This document shows, piece after piece, positions 43,001-52,298 of a stretch of 64,000 bases of DNA. The notes under the pieces were generated by a model. The model was not told the DNA's origin. It did not search any database and worked only from the letters and a program-made list of their open reading frames with translations. Positions within the stretch are counted from its first letter, which is position 1. Each line of letters begins with the position of its first letter. Position numbers and translations under genes: made by a program. The stretch covers positions 6,417 to 70,416 of the forward strand of contig NZ_DATCQT010000090.1 of the NCBI RefSeq assembly GCF_036569345.1, given 5' to 3'. The stretch comes from Clostridium_AD sp036569345 (GTDB lineage Bacteria; Bacillota; Clostridia; Clostridiales; Clostridiaceae).

Positions 43001-43994
43001 CTGTAGTTAATGTAGTTTGATATTTTTTGAGTATTCTATCTATATTCCCCTCAAATGTGTTATCTACTTTTTCATATTTATACAAATTATATTTAATATA
43101 TAACTGTTTTATATAATCAAAAAATTCAATAAAATTTTGTAAAATTTCTTTATTGCTAGATATAAAATCTCCTTTACTAATACTAATTTCCACATCATCT
43201 CTAAGCCTTATTTTGCAAACTGTATTTTTGTTAGTTTCAGTGATTTCATTTATTTCTGATGATATATAATCCCTATAGTTTATAATAAACTTGTTATTTG
43301 AGTACTTATAAACTATCTTGTCATATTCGAAAATTATTCCCTCCTTGCCACTTCCAAAAACTGAAAGATTCATAAAAGCCAGTACATTCTTTTTATTAGT
43401 TTTAGGAGCAAATGCATTTATTGCATTTGCAAGTTTTACACCATTAATCTCATTTGTAAAAGTAGTTCTCTCCTTATCCATTTTAGAAATAATTGATTTA
43501 ATTTTGCTAAGCTCTTCCTCAAAACATAAGAATTTCAATGCCGCACAACTATCTTCTACTTTTTCAACCTTAGTATTATCTTTCTTTATAATATGGGATA
43601 TAGAAGATAAAATTTCTTTTAACACATCAATAAAGCCTTCCTCCAAAATATTTTTCATAACTAAAATAGTTCCATCTTTCTTTGTAACCAATATTTCACG
43701 TTTATCTCTAGTCTCTATTTTATCTACTTCACTAAAATAAAAGTAATAATTATCTCCGAATTCTCTTGAATAGTAACCATTTTCCGAAATAATTACTCCA
43801 TTCTTTCCATTACTAAATAATGTAGTATCTACCATTAACAATACATCTTCAAACTCTACATCATTTGCATACAATGCTTGAGCAATATTAAACTTTTTTT
43901 TATTAATATCATCACATAGTGATATTTTATAAATTTTACTAATCTTTTCTTTATTAACCTTGAGAATATCTATTATTTTTTGTTTATTACACAT
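40011..43994 (-). CDS. Giant multidomain protein: three N-terminal repeats, Sel1 repeats, glycine-zipper tail (1327 aa)
   Basis: A 1327-residue protein with no signal peptide. Residues 1-460 hold three copies of a roughly 130-residue domain (each with a Gly/Ser-rich 'F(F/G)S(G)xG(K)xG' turn, then ...YSR(E/D)FG(D/E)N and a beta-rich tail), possibly PH-like. About 490-800 are Sel1/TPR-type repeats (NRYRVGIDVKKDINRSIEIL, GEIYYNGETGEKDYSFAEKC, LMYQYGIGISKDISKAKKYF). About 870-1320 is a conserved domain (FGTQASNIASTANITKNFGT, GADRLVNGQLIQTKFC, GAAIGSFILPIPGVGTFVGG) ending in a glycine-zipper membrane-like segment. GGGGG precedes the ATG at 43994. I do not know its function; toxin, defence or envelope roles are all open. 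Confidence 0.6.
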   Translation of the reverse strand: MCNKQKIIDILKVNKEKISKIYKISLCDDINKKKFNIAQALYANDVEFEDVLLMVDTTLFSNGKNGVIISENGYYSREFGDNYYFYFSEVDKIETRDKREILVTKKDGTILVMKNILEEGFIDVLKEILSSISHIIKKDNTKVEKVEDSCAALKFLCFEEELSKIKSIISKMDKERTTFTNEINGVKLANAINAFAPKTNKKNVLAFMNLSVFGSGKEGIIFEYDKIVYKYSNNKFIINYRDYISSEINEITETNKNTVCKIRLRDDVEISISKGDFISSNKEILQNFIEFFDYIKQLYIKYNLYKYEKVDNTFEGNIDRILKKYQTTLTTGVMHLRSNIDEEKFNKAKKIYAKNVILDQTYLFAESSFFGSAKNGSILTFWGIYSRDFGENVTVYFADIDDMNGDGKNLYLTLKNGTKLKISNDVFNEDKLLLLLKDIITFYKDFANNPHNYDLTNCRYDYIEILNSFGEELKNKDIKWIKQQFDIGNPYAGIEIANRYRVGIDVKKDINRSIEILNSLQSAVANRILGEIYYNGETGEKDYSFAEKCFKESVKLGDVESEVWIANFYFLGINRNVNYTEAFSKYKLIIDSVQEDKLPISIKTNIGVCYRFAYGCEQNFQKAAYWLNYGVDCNSYYKYLIAELYVDIDTFIDKAPIGVEYLNELCAENYNLALSKLGELYFLGKHTEINNEKAFKLFKRACDLEQVEGYYYFGLMHTLDYYVEVNYEIAFEYINKAAEKLFVPALRDIGLMYQYGIGISKDISKAKKYFDKASELGDDYSKEWKDHTKKFLNKIKLINNCIYDETIIEFDKKEDDLIWKSSTEKNIIGLHKIINDYPELVKYEFVNCKIKKGKNKFEATDKAIKFGTQASNIASTANITKNFGTFFGSQGQGNAAEYADHVSDLLKFKNAKWLGTNNAIHGADRLVNGQLIQTKFCKDYSALKFNCLQNGEYKYIDQNTGKPMILEVPKDKVNDAIRMMTELYGEEGKNLVKASSLDYKQAYNVAKFGNIDSLIVDSKLGIVNARNAMGITIVISYATSLLSGGSAEEASKRALNAGVKTFGVAFCSSVMTSQLSKTVFINSIEVTDKLVGSNVRNVLTKATQKKGSQVITEKMAKNMLKSNIVASIATTTVLSSADIGRLIAGRISKEQLCKNVSVTAAGVAGGSAGFYAGAAIGSFILPIPGVGTFVGGMVGASLAGMASSNIVGITMNEFIKNDGDVMLEIFNKVFQEIAEDYLLATDEIEYVIDRITENNTLSDRGLRDIYASSEREKYCDDLITPIIEEVCELRNFIVTPPASEMIIYAEDIIETEFSEDLARDQAASTLS

Positions 43995-44132
43995 AATTGC
44001 CCCCAATTTTCCCTAATTTACACATTATATTTTACCATACTTTATCATTTATTTATTAAACAAATTAATATCTTCAATGAACTTCATATAGTATAATAAA
44101 ATCAACGCCTTAAAATGAGAGGAGAAAGATTG

Positions 44133-44888
44133 ATGTTATATATTATTAAAACCATTGCTAATTTGATTTTACCTCCAGGATGCTTGATCATTTCTCTGGT
44201 TATATATATTATTTTATATTACAAAAAAAACAAAGAATTACCTAAACTTATTGTTTTTATAACTTTACTTTTTTACATAATATCAATACCTCTTACCTCA
44301 AACTTATTAATGCATTCATTAGAATACAAATATCTACAACCTATTGAATTGGATGGAGACGTTATCGTAGTATTAGGTGGTGGAGCTACTTTAAGTTCTC
44401 CTGATTTAAGTGGTAGCGGTAATCTGTCAGGTTCTGCAGCTAATCGATTGCTATTAGCTGCCCGTATGCATATAACAACTGGACTACCAATAATATTTTC
44501 AGGTGGCCAAGTATTTAAAACTTCTGGAAATGAAGCTGAAATCGCCAATCGTCAGTTATTAGATTTAGGATTAAGTAAAAATGCTGTGATTATGGAAAAT
44601 AAAAGTCTCAACACTACTGAAAATGCAAATTTCACTAAAGTAATTTTAACAAAATATAAATACACAAACCCTATATTGTTGACATCAGCTTTCCATATGT
44701 ACCGGGCAATAATTAATTTTAATAATGCTGGAATAAAAAATCTCCAAATATATCCTTGCGATTTTACTACAAATAAAAAACTATCTATTGGTTTTGATTC
44801 CTTTGTACCATCAGGTGCAAGTTTAAGTTCTTCTTCAGTAGCGTTGCATGAATATTTAGGTATAATTCAATTATTAATAAAAAAATAA
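44133..44888 (+). CDS. YdcF-family (DUF218) membrane protein
   Basis: A 251-residue protein. Two hydrophobic segments (about 10-30 and 45-65) precede a DUF218 domain: VIVVLGGGATLSS, GSAANRLLLAARMHITTGLP, IIFSGGQVFKTSGNEAEIAN, SLNTTENANFTKVIL and LLTSAFHMYRAIINF. DUF218 members such as SanA, ElyC and YdcF act in envelope integrity or bind nucleotides; the role is not defined. The start at 44133 has GAGGAG upstream; a frame from 44115 is less likely. It is convergent with the sugar operon's last gene and divergent from the giant gene. Confidence 0.8.
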   Translation: MLYIIKTIANLILPPGCLIISLVIYIILYYKKNKELPKLIVFITLLFYIISIPLTSNLLMHSLEYKYLQPIELDGDVIVVLGGGATLSSPDLSGSGNLSGSAANRLLLAARMHITTGLPIIFSGGQVFKTSGNEAEIANRQLLDLGLSKNAVIMENKSLNTTENANFTKVILTKYKYTNPILLTSAFHMYRAIINFNNAGIKNLQIYPCDFTTNKKLSIGFDSFVPSGASLSSSSVALHEYLGIIQLLIKK

Positions 44889-44914
44889 CTAGCTTAATTT
44901 AGCTAGTTATTTTT
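44881..44914. terminator. Rho-independent terminator (near twin of 39940)
   Basis: AAAAATAACTAGC and GCTAGTTATTTTT form a perfect 13-bp stem, overlapping the stop codon of the YdcF-like gene and lying about 35 bases beyond the stop of the convergent kinase gene, so it may serve both. Confidence 0.8.
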
Positions 44915-44949
44915 GGTTTTATCTATTTGTTCAATAGCATTACTTAAAC

Positions 44950-46266
44950 TTATTTTAAAGATATAAAACCCGCTACGAATGAATCTCCTAAACCTACAGT
45001 ACAAACAGGCATACATACTTTTCTACTAGGGGCCACAGCAATTGCTTGAGATTCATTTATTTTGCATATTAAATTTTCATCAATTATTCCTTTTTTAATT
45101 AATCCCTCTATTTGTTCAATTCCTTCGGTACTAGCAGGAATTTCTTTTATACAATCCCTCAATTCTTCATATCCGCCAAACCATCCTGTTCTTGCCCTGT
45201 TGCATGATACAAGATTTCCCATAAATAGTGAATCTCTTACCTTAATAGGATTATTCCCAGTTATTCCAACAGAGAAATTTTCCGTATGTATAATTAATTC
45301 CTTAAAATTTAATTCATTATACGTATATAAGGCCTTTTCTAATAAATCATTAATATTCTTAACATCTACTTGCATATTTCTATTTGCAAGTAAATCCTCA
45401 AATTCATTTTCATTCATTCCAATGCAATCAGCAAAATCCAGTACACTAAAAAATATAAGCTCTTTTAATTCCTTATTTTTAGTATCCCCATTTTCGAAAT
45501 ATACAAATATATCATTATTTAATGCTTTTATTTGTTTTATACATTTACTTACATAATCTAATTTTTGCTGTAAATTTTCCTTATTTGATATAATATTAAA
45601 TCCAGATAACACAATAGCCCTTATACATTTTGCATTTTCTAAGGCAAATTCTAGAAAGTCTTTATTAAATTCTAGATTTTCATCTAAGTGCATTATTAAT
45701 CTATTAGCACGTGGACATTTTATTTCTTTGTCCTTGTCTCCAACTATTAATGATTCATCAAATTCGAATATAAAATGTTCGTAAGGAGTTTTTTCATAAT
45801 TGCACTTATCCAACTTTAGTATTTTGTTACCACTTGGTAAATATATATTCTCTCCAAAAAGAAGTGCTTTTAGTTTTTCCGACATATAGGTGCTGTGAAG
45901 TATTACTTTATTATTTAGCATACTTAGTGCATTACATATTTGGGCTCCTGTTCCCCCTATCTTAAATTCCCACGGAAATTCATTTTTCATCCACTCACAA
46001 ATTTCATTGTTTTCCACTAATAATTCTCCACCTCGTCCAGTACTTATATAACTGTACAAAGCACTGTAAAAGTCATTTTTATCTTTTATTACTGTTTCCT
46101 CATTAAACCTTGTATATAGGCATTTATCCTTTATATGTTCTTTGTTCAAATGTGTTACATAATCTATATTTGTAGCAAGCCCTGTCATAATATATTTGTT
46201 TTCATAAGTTTTAGACTTATTTTTACTTTCACTTAAAGCGCTAGTATAAAAGCAATCAACATCCAC
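44950..46266 (-). CDS. ADP-PFK/glucokinase-family sugar kinase (putative ketose kinase)
   Basis: A 438-residue protein of the ADP-dependent phosphofructokinase/glucokinase family (ribokinase fold). Signs are IGGTGAQICNALSML near residue 103, the LIVGDKDKEIKCPRANRLIMHLDEN segment, IGMNENEFEDLL and the catalytic CTVGLGDSFVAGF at the C-terminus. The GTG start follows GGGAGG. It is the last gene of the sugar operon, after the ABC importer. I infer that it phosphorylates the imported sugar. Since SorE in the operon uses sorbose-1-phosphate, the product would be that or a close analogue. The ADP preference is unproven; ATP is possible. Confidence 0.65.
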   Translation of the reverse strand: MDVDCFYTSALSESKNKSKTYENKYIMTGLATNIDYVTHLNKEHIKDKCLYTRFNEETVIKDKNDFYSALYSYISTGRGGELLVENNEICEWMKNEFPWEFKIGGTGAQICNALSMLNNKVILHSTYMSEKLKALLFGENIYLPSGNKILKLDKCNYEKTPYEHFIFEFDESLIVGDKDKEIKCPRANRLIMHLDENLEFNKDFLEFALENAKCIRAIVLSGFNIISNKENLQQKLDYVSKCIKQIKALNNDIFVYFENGDTKNKELKELIFFSVLDFADCIGMNENEFEDLLANRNMQVDVKNINDLLEKALYTYNELNFKELIIHTENFSVGITGNNPIKVRDSLFMGNLVSCNRARTGWFGGYEELRDCIKEIPASTEGIEQIEGLIKKGIIDENLICKINESQAIAVAPSRKVCMPVCTVGLGDSFVAGFISLK

Positions 46267-46412
46267 AATAAATCCTCCCGCCTTTTATTCACATCATACT
46301 CAATCTCTACCTGCTATATTTATTAAATATAAATATTTTAATACTTTTCTAGTTTTATCTTACAAGAAATACTTAGAAGCTACTTCTTGTAAGATGTTTA
46401 AATGTGTTTACC

Positions 46413-47366
46413 CTATTTCTTGAAATTTGCTAAATTAGCCTTTGTTACAAGTTGGAATGGTATAAAATATTTTTTTTGTACGGTCTTTCCACTAGCTACC
46501 AGATTCGCTATCTCTATAGCTTTAGCCCCTTGTCCCTTTGCATCTTGAAAAACAGTTGCTATGAATTTTCCATCTTCTACAGCTTTTAACGCATCCGGAA
46601 TTGCATCTATGCCTATGACTTTAATCTTATCTTTTTTACCTGCTGCTTCAATAGCATTGTATGCCCCTATGCCCATTTCATCGTTTTGTGCTACAACACA
46701 ATTAATATCTAGCTTTGCTTGAATCCAATTTTCCATTAATGCCATGCCTTGAGCTCTATCCCAATTAGCTGATTGCTCTGCCAATAATTTTATATTTGGG
46801 TTTTTAGCAAGTATTTGTTTAATCCCTTGTGTTCTTTGTACTTCAGCAGAGTTTCCCATTGGTCCATGCATTATTACTATGTTACCTTTACCTTTTAATA
46901 AATCAGCAGCATATTTCATTTCTATAGTTCCTGCTTCTACATCATTTGATCCAACATATGCCGTTGCCTTGTCAATGTTTGAAACTAGTGAATTAACTAT
47001 AATAATTGGAATATTAGCTGCAACTGCCTTGTCGACTACTGGAGCACAAGCATTGGAATCTGTAGGAGCCATAACTATTGCGTCAACTTTCTGAGAAATC
47101 AAGCTTTCTGCTTGAGATATTTGTTTTGCTGCATCCCCCTGGCCGTCCAACCCAACGAACTCTACTCCTAACTCCTTTGCTTTTGCTTCAGCTGCACTTT
47201 TCATGTAAACCTGGAATTCATTACTTAAATTAGTGTTAATAAAACCTATCTTAATCTTTTTATTGTTACTCCCAGAGGTTGCAGTACTCTGTTTTCCACA
47301 TCCTGTCAACGGCGCAAGCACCAACAATAAAGCTAGAAGTGTACCGATAACTCTTTTTTTATTCAT
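46413..47366 (-). CDS. Sugar ABC transporter substrate-binding lipoprotein (RbsB type)
   Basis: A 317-residue exported lipoprotein. The lipobox is LAPLTGCGKQ at about residue 20. The mature part is a periplasmic-binding-protein fold of the LacI-like type 1 family, with KIGFINTNLSNEFQVYMKSA at the start, DAIVMAPTDSNACAPVVDKA and the second lobe's VAQNDEMGIGAYNAIEAAGK. Relatives bind ribose, galactose, allose or other sugars. AAGGGGGAAATATT precedes the ATG. It lies downstream of the permease, so the importer order is ATPase, permease, binding protein. Confidence 0.9.
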   Translation of the reverse strand: MNKKRVIGTLLALLLVLAPLTGCGKQSTATSGSNNKKIKIGFINTNLSNEFQVYMKSAAEAKAKELGVEFVGLDGQGDAAKQISQAESLISQKVDAIVMAPTDSNACAPVVDKAVAANIPIIIVNSLVSNIDKATAYVGSNDVEAGTIEMKYAADLLKGKGNIVIMHGPMGNSAEVQRTQGIKQILAKNPNIKLLAEQSANWDRAQGMALMENWIQAKLDINCVVAQNDEMGIGAYNAIEAAGKKDKIKVIGIDAIPDALKAVEDGKFIATVFQDAKGQGAKAIEIANLVASGKTVQKKYFIPFQLVTKANLANFKK

Positions 47367-47440
47367 AATATTTCCCCCTTAATTTACTCAAATTTGAGTA
47401 TCTTTTATTAATTGAATTAGGAATAAGTATTTACTCCTAA

Positions 47441-48418
47441 TTAATTTTTTGAATTATTTTTCTTATCAAAATATACTGCCCCCACTATTATGACGCCTTT
47501 AACAATTTGTTGGTAATACGATGGCACATTTAACAAATCTAATCCATTATTCATAACTCCTATAATTAAAGCACCTATAACAGTACCTTTGATTGATCCT
47601 TTACCACCACTTAAACTCGTGCCACCTATAACTACAGCCGCAATAGCATCTAATTCATACCCTTGTCCTGCAACAACTGTACCAGCCATAACTCTTGAGG
47701 ATAGTATAACTCCTGCTAATCCAGTTAAAGTTCCTGCTAATCCATATACTAAAATTTTAATTTTATTTATATTTAAACCTGATACCTCGGCTGAAACTTC
47801 ATTCCCACCAATTGCATAAACATGACGACCAAACCTTGTATATTTCAGTATAAAGTTTGCTAAAACTATTACTACTATAAGAATTATTACCGGTATCGGT
47901 ATACCTATTATATATCCGCCACCAATATTATTATAAGAAGTACTTAAGTCAATTACAGGCCTTCCAGACTTATACACTAATGTAAGCCCTCTTGCTGTGG
48001 TCAGCATACCTAATGTAACTATGAAAGGAGCAACCTTGCCTTTTGCTATTATGAAGCCATTAGCTAGACCACATAATAGCCCTATTCCAACTCCAATAAT
48101 TATTGAAACAATTAACGGATATTGCCCTGGATGTGCGAAATCACAAGCCACTATTGAAGAAAATGCCAAAACCGAACCCGGTGAAAGATCAATTCCACCA
48201 GTAATAATTATAAAAGTCATTCCTACAGCTATTATTCCATTTATTGAAATTTGTCTTAATATATTCATAACATTGTCAACTGTCAAGAAGTTTTCATTAG
48301 CTAAAGTAAGTATTATACATAGCAATATAAAAACTATATATATTCCATATTCCAATAGATATCCCTTTACATTATCAATAAAACTAACTGTTTCCTTTTT
48401 ATCTAAAACCGCTTTCAT
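47441..48418 (-). CDS. Sugar ABC transporter permease (RbsC type)
   Basis: A 325-residue permease with about nine to ten membrane helices, including the family signature GMTFIIITGGIDLSPGSVLA and GAVVIGGTSLSGGKGSIKGT. It forms the membrane channel of a ribose-type importer. Its ATG shares a base with the TAA of the ATPase gene (TAATG), indicating translational coupling. Confidence 0.9.
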   Translation of the reverse strand: MKAVLDKKETVSFIDNVKGYLLEYGIYIVFILLCIILTLANENFLTVDNVMNILRQISINGIIAVGMTFIIITGGIDLSPGSVLAFSSIVACDFAHPGQYPLIVSIIIGVGIGLLCGLANGFIIAKGKVAPFIVTLGMLTTARGLTLVYKSGRPVIDLSTSYNNIGGGYIIGIPIPVIILIVVIVLANFILKYTRFGRHVYAIGGNEVSAEVSGLNINKIKILVYGLAGTLTGLAGVILSSRVMAGTVVAGQGYELDAIAAVVIGGTSLSGGKGSIKGTVIGALIIGVMNNGLDLLNVPSYYQQIVKGVIIVGAVYFDKKNNSKN

Positions 48419-49935
48419 TAAACAACTTCCCCCTTTTTATGACCAGCTGCACAAGCCATTATTTTCTCTTGACTAATTTCATCTCTCCTAAATTCACCGG
48501 TAATTTCACCTTCATATAGAACTATGACCCTATCACTCATTCCAATTACTTCAGGCATTTCTGAAGAAATCATTATTATTGCTTTTCCTTCACTTGCTAA
48601 TTGACTCATTATACTGTAAATTTCAGATTTAGCTCCTATATCTATCCCTCTTGTTGGTTCATCAAGGATTATTACATCGGGGTTACCAGAAATCCACTTT
48701 GCCATCACAACTTTTTGTTGATTACCCCCACTTAAATTATTTACACTTTGATTCAATGAATGAGTTTTAATATTAAACCTCTTAACTAAATCCTTAGCAA
48801 CTTCCTTCTCTTTTGAACCATCTATTATGTTATTCCATAGACAATACTTCTTAAGATTAACCAATGTTATATTTTCTTTAACGCTAAATTTTAAATTTAA
48901 CCCTTTCAAGCTTCTATCTTCAGAAACAAAAGCAAGTCCTAACTTTATTGCATCCCTCGGCTTATTAATAACTACTGATTTACCTTTAAGAAGTATCTCT
49001 CCCGAATCAGCCTTATTGACACCAAATATAGCTTCTACTATTTCGGTTCTGCCAGCTCCCATAAGTCCAGCAATGCCCAAAATTTCTCCCTTTTGAACTT
49101 TAAAATTAATATTTTTAAATTTAGCTTCTTTACTAAAATTTTTGACTTCTAATGCAACTTCACCTACTTTAGTACTTTTTTTCATAAAGACATCCTTTAA
49201 TTCTCTTCCTACCATAAGTGATATTAATTTTTGATTATTAAGTTCTCCGGCAGTGCTTGTTTCAATATGCTTACCATCTCTTAGTACTGTGATATAATCT
49301 GAAATTTTAAAGATCTCTTCCATTTTATGAGAAATATATATTATACTCTTGCCTTTCTTTTTCAGCTCATTAATTAGTATGAAAAGCTTTTCAGTTTCCC
49401 TGGCGGTGATTGCAGAGGTAGGCTCATCCATAATAATTATATTTGAATTAAATGATATTGCTTTTGCAATTTCCACCATTTGCGCTTCTGCCACACTTAA
49501 CTTTGAAAGTTTAATATTAGGATTCATCTTAACACCAATAGTATTTAGATAATAAATTGTTTGTTCTTTAATTTCCTTGTTGTTTATGATTTGAAAATGT
49601 TTTGTAGGCTCGCGACCAATAAACATATTTTCTGCAATAGTCATTTCTGGAATGAAATTTAGTTCTTGATGAATCATTGATATCCCATTTTTAAGTGCTT
49701 CTTTTGTATTGTTAATAATCACCTTATCCCCATTTAAAATGATTTCTCCACCATCCGGTTTATACATACCATTTAATATTTTCATTAATGTTGACTTGCC
49801 TGCTCCATTTTCCCCCATTAGAGTATGTACAGAGCCCTTTTTCACTTTAATTGTTACATTATCTAGCACTTTAGCTCCTGAAAAAACTTTAGTTATATTG
49901 TTCATTTCCAAGACATATTCAGTTTCATTAATCAT
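48418..49935 (-). CDS. Sugar ABC transporter ATP-binding protein (RbsA type)
   Basis: A 505-residue ATPase with two fused ABC domains. Domain one has MGENGAGKSTLMK, LSVAEAQMVEIAKAI and IIIMDEPTSAI. Domain two has a degenerate P-loop GLMGAGRTEIVEAI, then NLSGGNQQKVVMAKW and VIILDEPTRGIDIG. This is the RbsA/MglA arrangement, in which only the first site is fully active. It powers the importer with the adjacent permease and binding protein. Confidence 0.95.
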   Translation of the reverse strand: MINETEYVLEMNNITKVFSGAKVLDNVTIKVKKGSVHTLMGENGAGKSTLMKILNGMYKPDGGEIILNGDKVIINNTKEALKNGISMIHQELNFIPEMTIAENMFIGREPTKHFQIINNKEIKEQTIYYLNTIGVKMNPNIKLSKLSVAEAQMVEIAKAISFNSNIIIMDEPTSAITARETEKLFILINELKKKGKSIIYISHKMEEIFKISDYITVLRDGKHIETSTAGELNNQKLISLMVGRELKDVFMKKSTKVGEVALEVKNFSKEAKFKNINFKVQKGEILGIAGLMGAGRTEIVEAIFGVNKADSGEILLKGKSVVINKPRDAIKLGLAFVSEDRSLKGLNLKFSVKENITLVNLKKYCLWNNIIDGSKEKEVAKDLVKRFNIKTHSLNQSVNNLSGGNQQKVVMAKWISGNPDVIILDEPTRGIDIGAKSEIYSIMSQLASEGKAIIMISSEMPEVIGMSDRVIVLYEGEITGEFRRDEISQEKIMACAAGHKKGEVV

Positions 49936-50010
49936 ATTCCCACCCCCCCATTTAATTTTAACCTCTTAATTATTATTTGATTCCAAACTAATGTAAATTA
50001 AATTGTTTCC

Positions 50011-50889
50011 TTAAACTTTATCATCGGCCATAGATTCTTCATGCTCACTAATCCAACTATAAGCATCCCGTTTTTCTACAGCCAATAATAAAAATAGAGT
50101 TTCTATAACAACCATAGAAGGTATTCTTGTAAAACTGAATTCATCGAAGAATAATTTTTCTCTTACTGCTGTATTTATTTGATATTTACATTTATTGGCC
50201 AATGGAGACTTTTCATGACTAGTAATACAAATTGTAGTGGCCTGTTTCCCATTTGCAACATCAATTAAAGTTAATAGCCTCTTCGAAGAACCTGAATTAG
50301 ATACCGCAATTACAACATCTTTTTCAGTTAAGGTATATACAAAAGCAAGTTGATTTTCCCATATGGTACTTGATACAGATGCTATACCTATCTGATTGAA
50401 TTTATATGCTCCATCTAAAGTTATAGGTATGGAATTTCCTAATGCTGCAAACTGAACTATTCTAGCATTCTTAATTGCATCTAATATTTTTTTTAGTGTA
50501 TCTTCATTCATCATTGATATAGTTTGCCTTAGCTCTTCAATTTTGTTGGCCAATATATTCTGAAGAGACTGTCCTATGTTATTTATATCCAAATCATTAG
50601 ATATATTTTTGTCTTCTGAATTTACAATCTCCTTAGCAAGTTGTATTTTCATGTGATGAAATCCCTTGAAGTCACTTTTTTTGCAAAACCTTATTATTGT
50701 AGCCTCGCTAACGTTACTTTGGAAGGACAGCTCAGAAACTGTCATATCTATAACCTTTTCTTGATTATTTAAAACATAATCAGCAACTTTTTTTTCTGCT
50801 TCGAATAGATTTTCATAAATTACTAAAATTTGATGTAATGCACTTTTCCCATTATTTTTCAATTCCAATAGCCCCTTAATTTTCGTCAT
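50011..50889 (-). CDS. RpiR/MurR family transcriptional regulator
   Basis: A 292-residue regulator. The N-terminal HTH_6 domain (about 1-85) contains MTVSELSFQSNVSEATIIRF and KGFHHMKIQLAKEI. A SIS sugar-phosphate isomerase-type domain (about 120-260) follows, with AALGNSIPITLDGAYKFN and VVIAVSNSGSSKRLLTLIDV. The SIS domain binds a phosphosugar effector. It lies inside the operon between the sorE-type gene and the ABC importer, so it is probably the local regulator. Candidate operator repeats lie at 53205-53256. Confidence 0.85.
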   Translation of the reverse strand: MTKIKGLLELKNNGKSALHQILVIYENLFEAEKKVADYVLNNQEKVIDMTVSELSFQSNVSEATIIRFCKKSDFKGFHHMKIQLAKEIVNSEDKNISNDLDINNIGQSLQNILANKIEELRQTISMMNEDTLKKILDAIKNARIVQFAALGNSIPITLDGAYKFNQIGIASVSSTIWENQLAFVYTLTEKDVVIAVSNSGSSKRLLTLIDVANGKQATTICITSHEKSPLANKCKYQINTAVREKLFFDEFSFTRIPSMVVIETLFLLLAVEKRDAYSWISEHEESMADDKV

Positions 50890-50949
50890 TAGATAGTTTT
50901 ATTATTACATTGAGTCATATGATTAAATAGTAACTCAATATTTTCTTAT

Positions 50950-52212
50950 TTACACCTCTGGAGCATACTTAATCAAATAGTCTTCTGCTTCTGCATTCCA
51001 TAGTCCATCATGTTTCTCTACTATTTTACCCAGCTCCTTAAGTAAATCATTATCACTAGCATTTTTCATATCATTAATTGCTGTTAACTTTAGGCATTTG
51101 TGAGTATACACTATCTTCTTACCACCTTCTATGTTAGGAAGGCTTAATGTAATTTTAACTGCATCATCCAGGCCAAGAATATGTGTTGCAATCTTTGCAA
51201 CATTAATCTTCTTACCTTCAATCAATCTTAGCGCTTGTCTCATGTCATCTGTATTTCCTCCACTGGTACCAACTACATGGATTGCATTATAATGAACATT
51301 ATAGAAATTAAATTCAGCTGAGAAATTCTTATCCTGTGGACCAGCAAAGAAATTTAAACAACCATCATATGCTAAAATAGATGTTCCTGATTCAACTAAT
51401 GATTTTACTGGAGCGAGAATAAATACATCGTCAAATCCTTTGTCCCCTTCAGTTAGCCCTCGCAAATAACCTGCATCATCACTCAGACCTTTAGTATTAA
51501 CGTACTTAAGTGTAATTCCTTGTTTCTTTGCCTCTTGTTCTGTATATAATTCACGTGCGAAATCTATCTTTTGTTGTGTACGTCCTGTAACTACAAGAAG
51601 CTTAGGCCTTTTAGGACCGTGTAGCGCAAAATCTATAGCTAAAAATCCCATTGGTCCGGTTGCTCCCAATAAAGCCAAGTTTCCACCTTCACGTATACCC
51701 ATTTCATGTTCATATCCACCACCAGATACCATATGATAGTTCGCATTAAATGCTCCTATGACACAAGACATTGGTTCTACTAAGGAGCCTTCAAAATATG
51801 ACTCACCACTATAGGCTAGCAAACAATCCTTTTCCATAACAACGTTTGGAATTAAGATTATAGTGGCATCTCCTCCTATATAATTATAGGAATACCCAGG
51901 AGCTAATCCTCCTTCTAAACCTAAATTTGGTTGAATTACAAATTTATCTCCTTCTTTATATTTTTCTCTCCACTTGTTACCAACCTTTAGGATTTTCCCA
52001 CAAAACTCATGTCCAACGATTACTGGATTTTCCCATACATCGTCCGGTACCTTTTTATGATTTTCTCCTTGCACTGTAGCTTTATAACTTGACATACATA
52101 AACTATCACTCACTATTTCCGCAATTATTTCATCATCTTTCATTTCAGGCAATTCAAATTCCTCTAATCTCAAATCTTTTTTTCCATATAATCTTAACGC
52201 TTTAGTTTTCAA
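50950..52212 (-). CDS. sorE: SorE-type L-sorbose-1-phosphate reductase (zinc medium-chain dehydrogenase)
   Basis: A 420-residue zinc-dependent medium-chain dehydrogenase. It closely follows the enterobacterial SorE pattern: ALRLYGKKDLRLEEFELPEM, VSDSLCMSSYK, NPVIVGHEFCGKILKVGNKW, SLVEPMSCVIGAFNANYHMV, LLGATGPMGFLAIDFALHGP, DGCLNFFAGPQDKNFSAEFN and VGTSGGNTDDMRQAL. SorE reduces L-sorbose-1-phosphate to D-glucitol-6-phosphate. A C-terminal tail of about 40 residues beyond the zinc-binding fold is present. It is between the sorD-type and regulator genes. The match is from remembered family sequence, so enzyme specificity should be regarded as inferred. Confidence 0.8.
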   Translation of the reverse strand: MKTKALRLYGKKDLRLEEFELPEMKDDEIIAEIVSDSLCMSSYKATVQGENHKKVPDDVWENPVIVGHEFCGKILKVGNKWREKYKEGDKFVIQPNLGLEGGLAPGYSYNYIGGDATIILIPNVVMEKDCLLAYSGESYFEGSLVEPMSCVIGAFNANYHMVSGGGYEHEMGIREGGNLALLGATGPMGFLAIDFALHGPKRPKLLVVTGRTQQKIDFARELYTEQEAKKQGITLKYVNTKGLSDDAGYLRGLTEGDKGFDDVFILAPVKSLVESGTSILAYDGCLNFFAGPQDKNFSAEFNFYNVHYNAIHVVGTSGGNTDDMRQALRLIEGKKINVAKIATHILGLDDAVKITLSLPNIEGGKKIVYTHKCLKLTAINDMKNASDNDLLKELGKIVEKHDGLWNAEAEDYLIKYAPEV

Positions 52213-52298
52213 GTTAAATCCACTTCCTTCATTAATTGTCTTTTATAACTCACACTCAACCCATAACTTTATGGAAAACTCACCTCATGTAACCCTCC

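Noticed and set aside
45062..47094. Long frames on the plus strand opposite the sugar operon (for example 45062-45556 and 46879-47094)
   Set aside because: They are mirror images of the real genes on the minus strand: no ribosome site, unlike codon use, and they cover genes with full family motifs.
47997..48476. 159-codon plus-strand frame over the RbsC-type permease
   Set aside because: It is antisense to a permease with complete family signatures, hydrophobic only by complement, and has no ribosome site.
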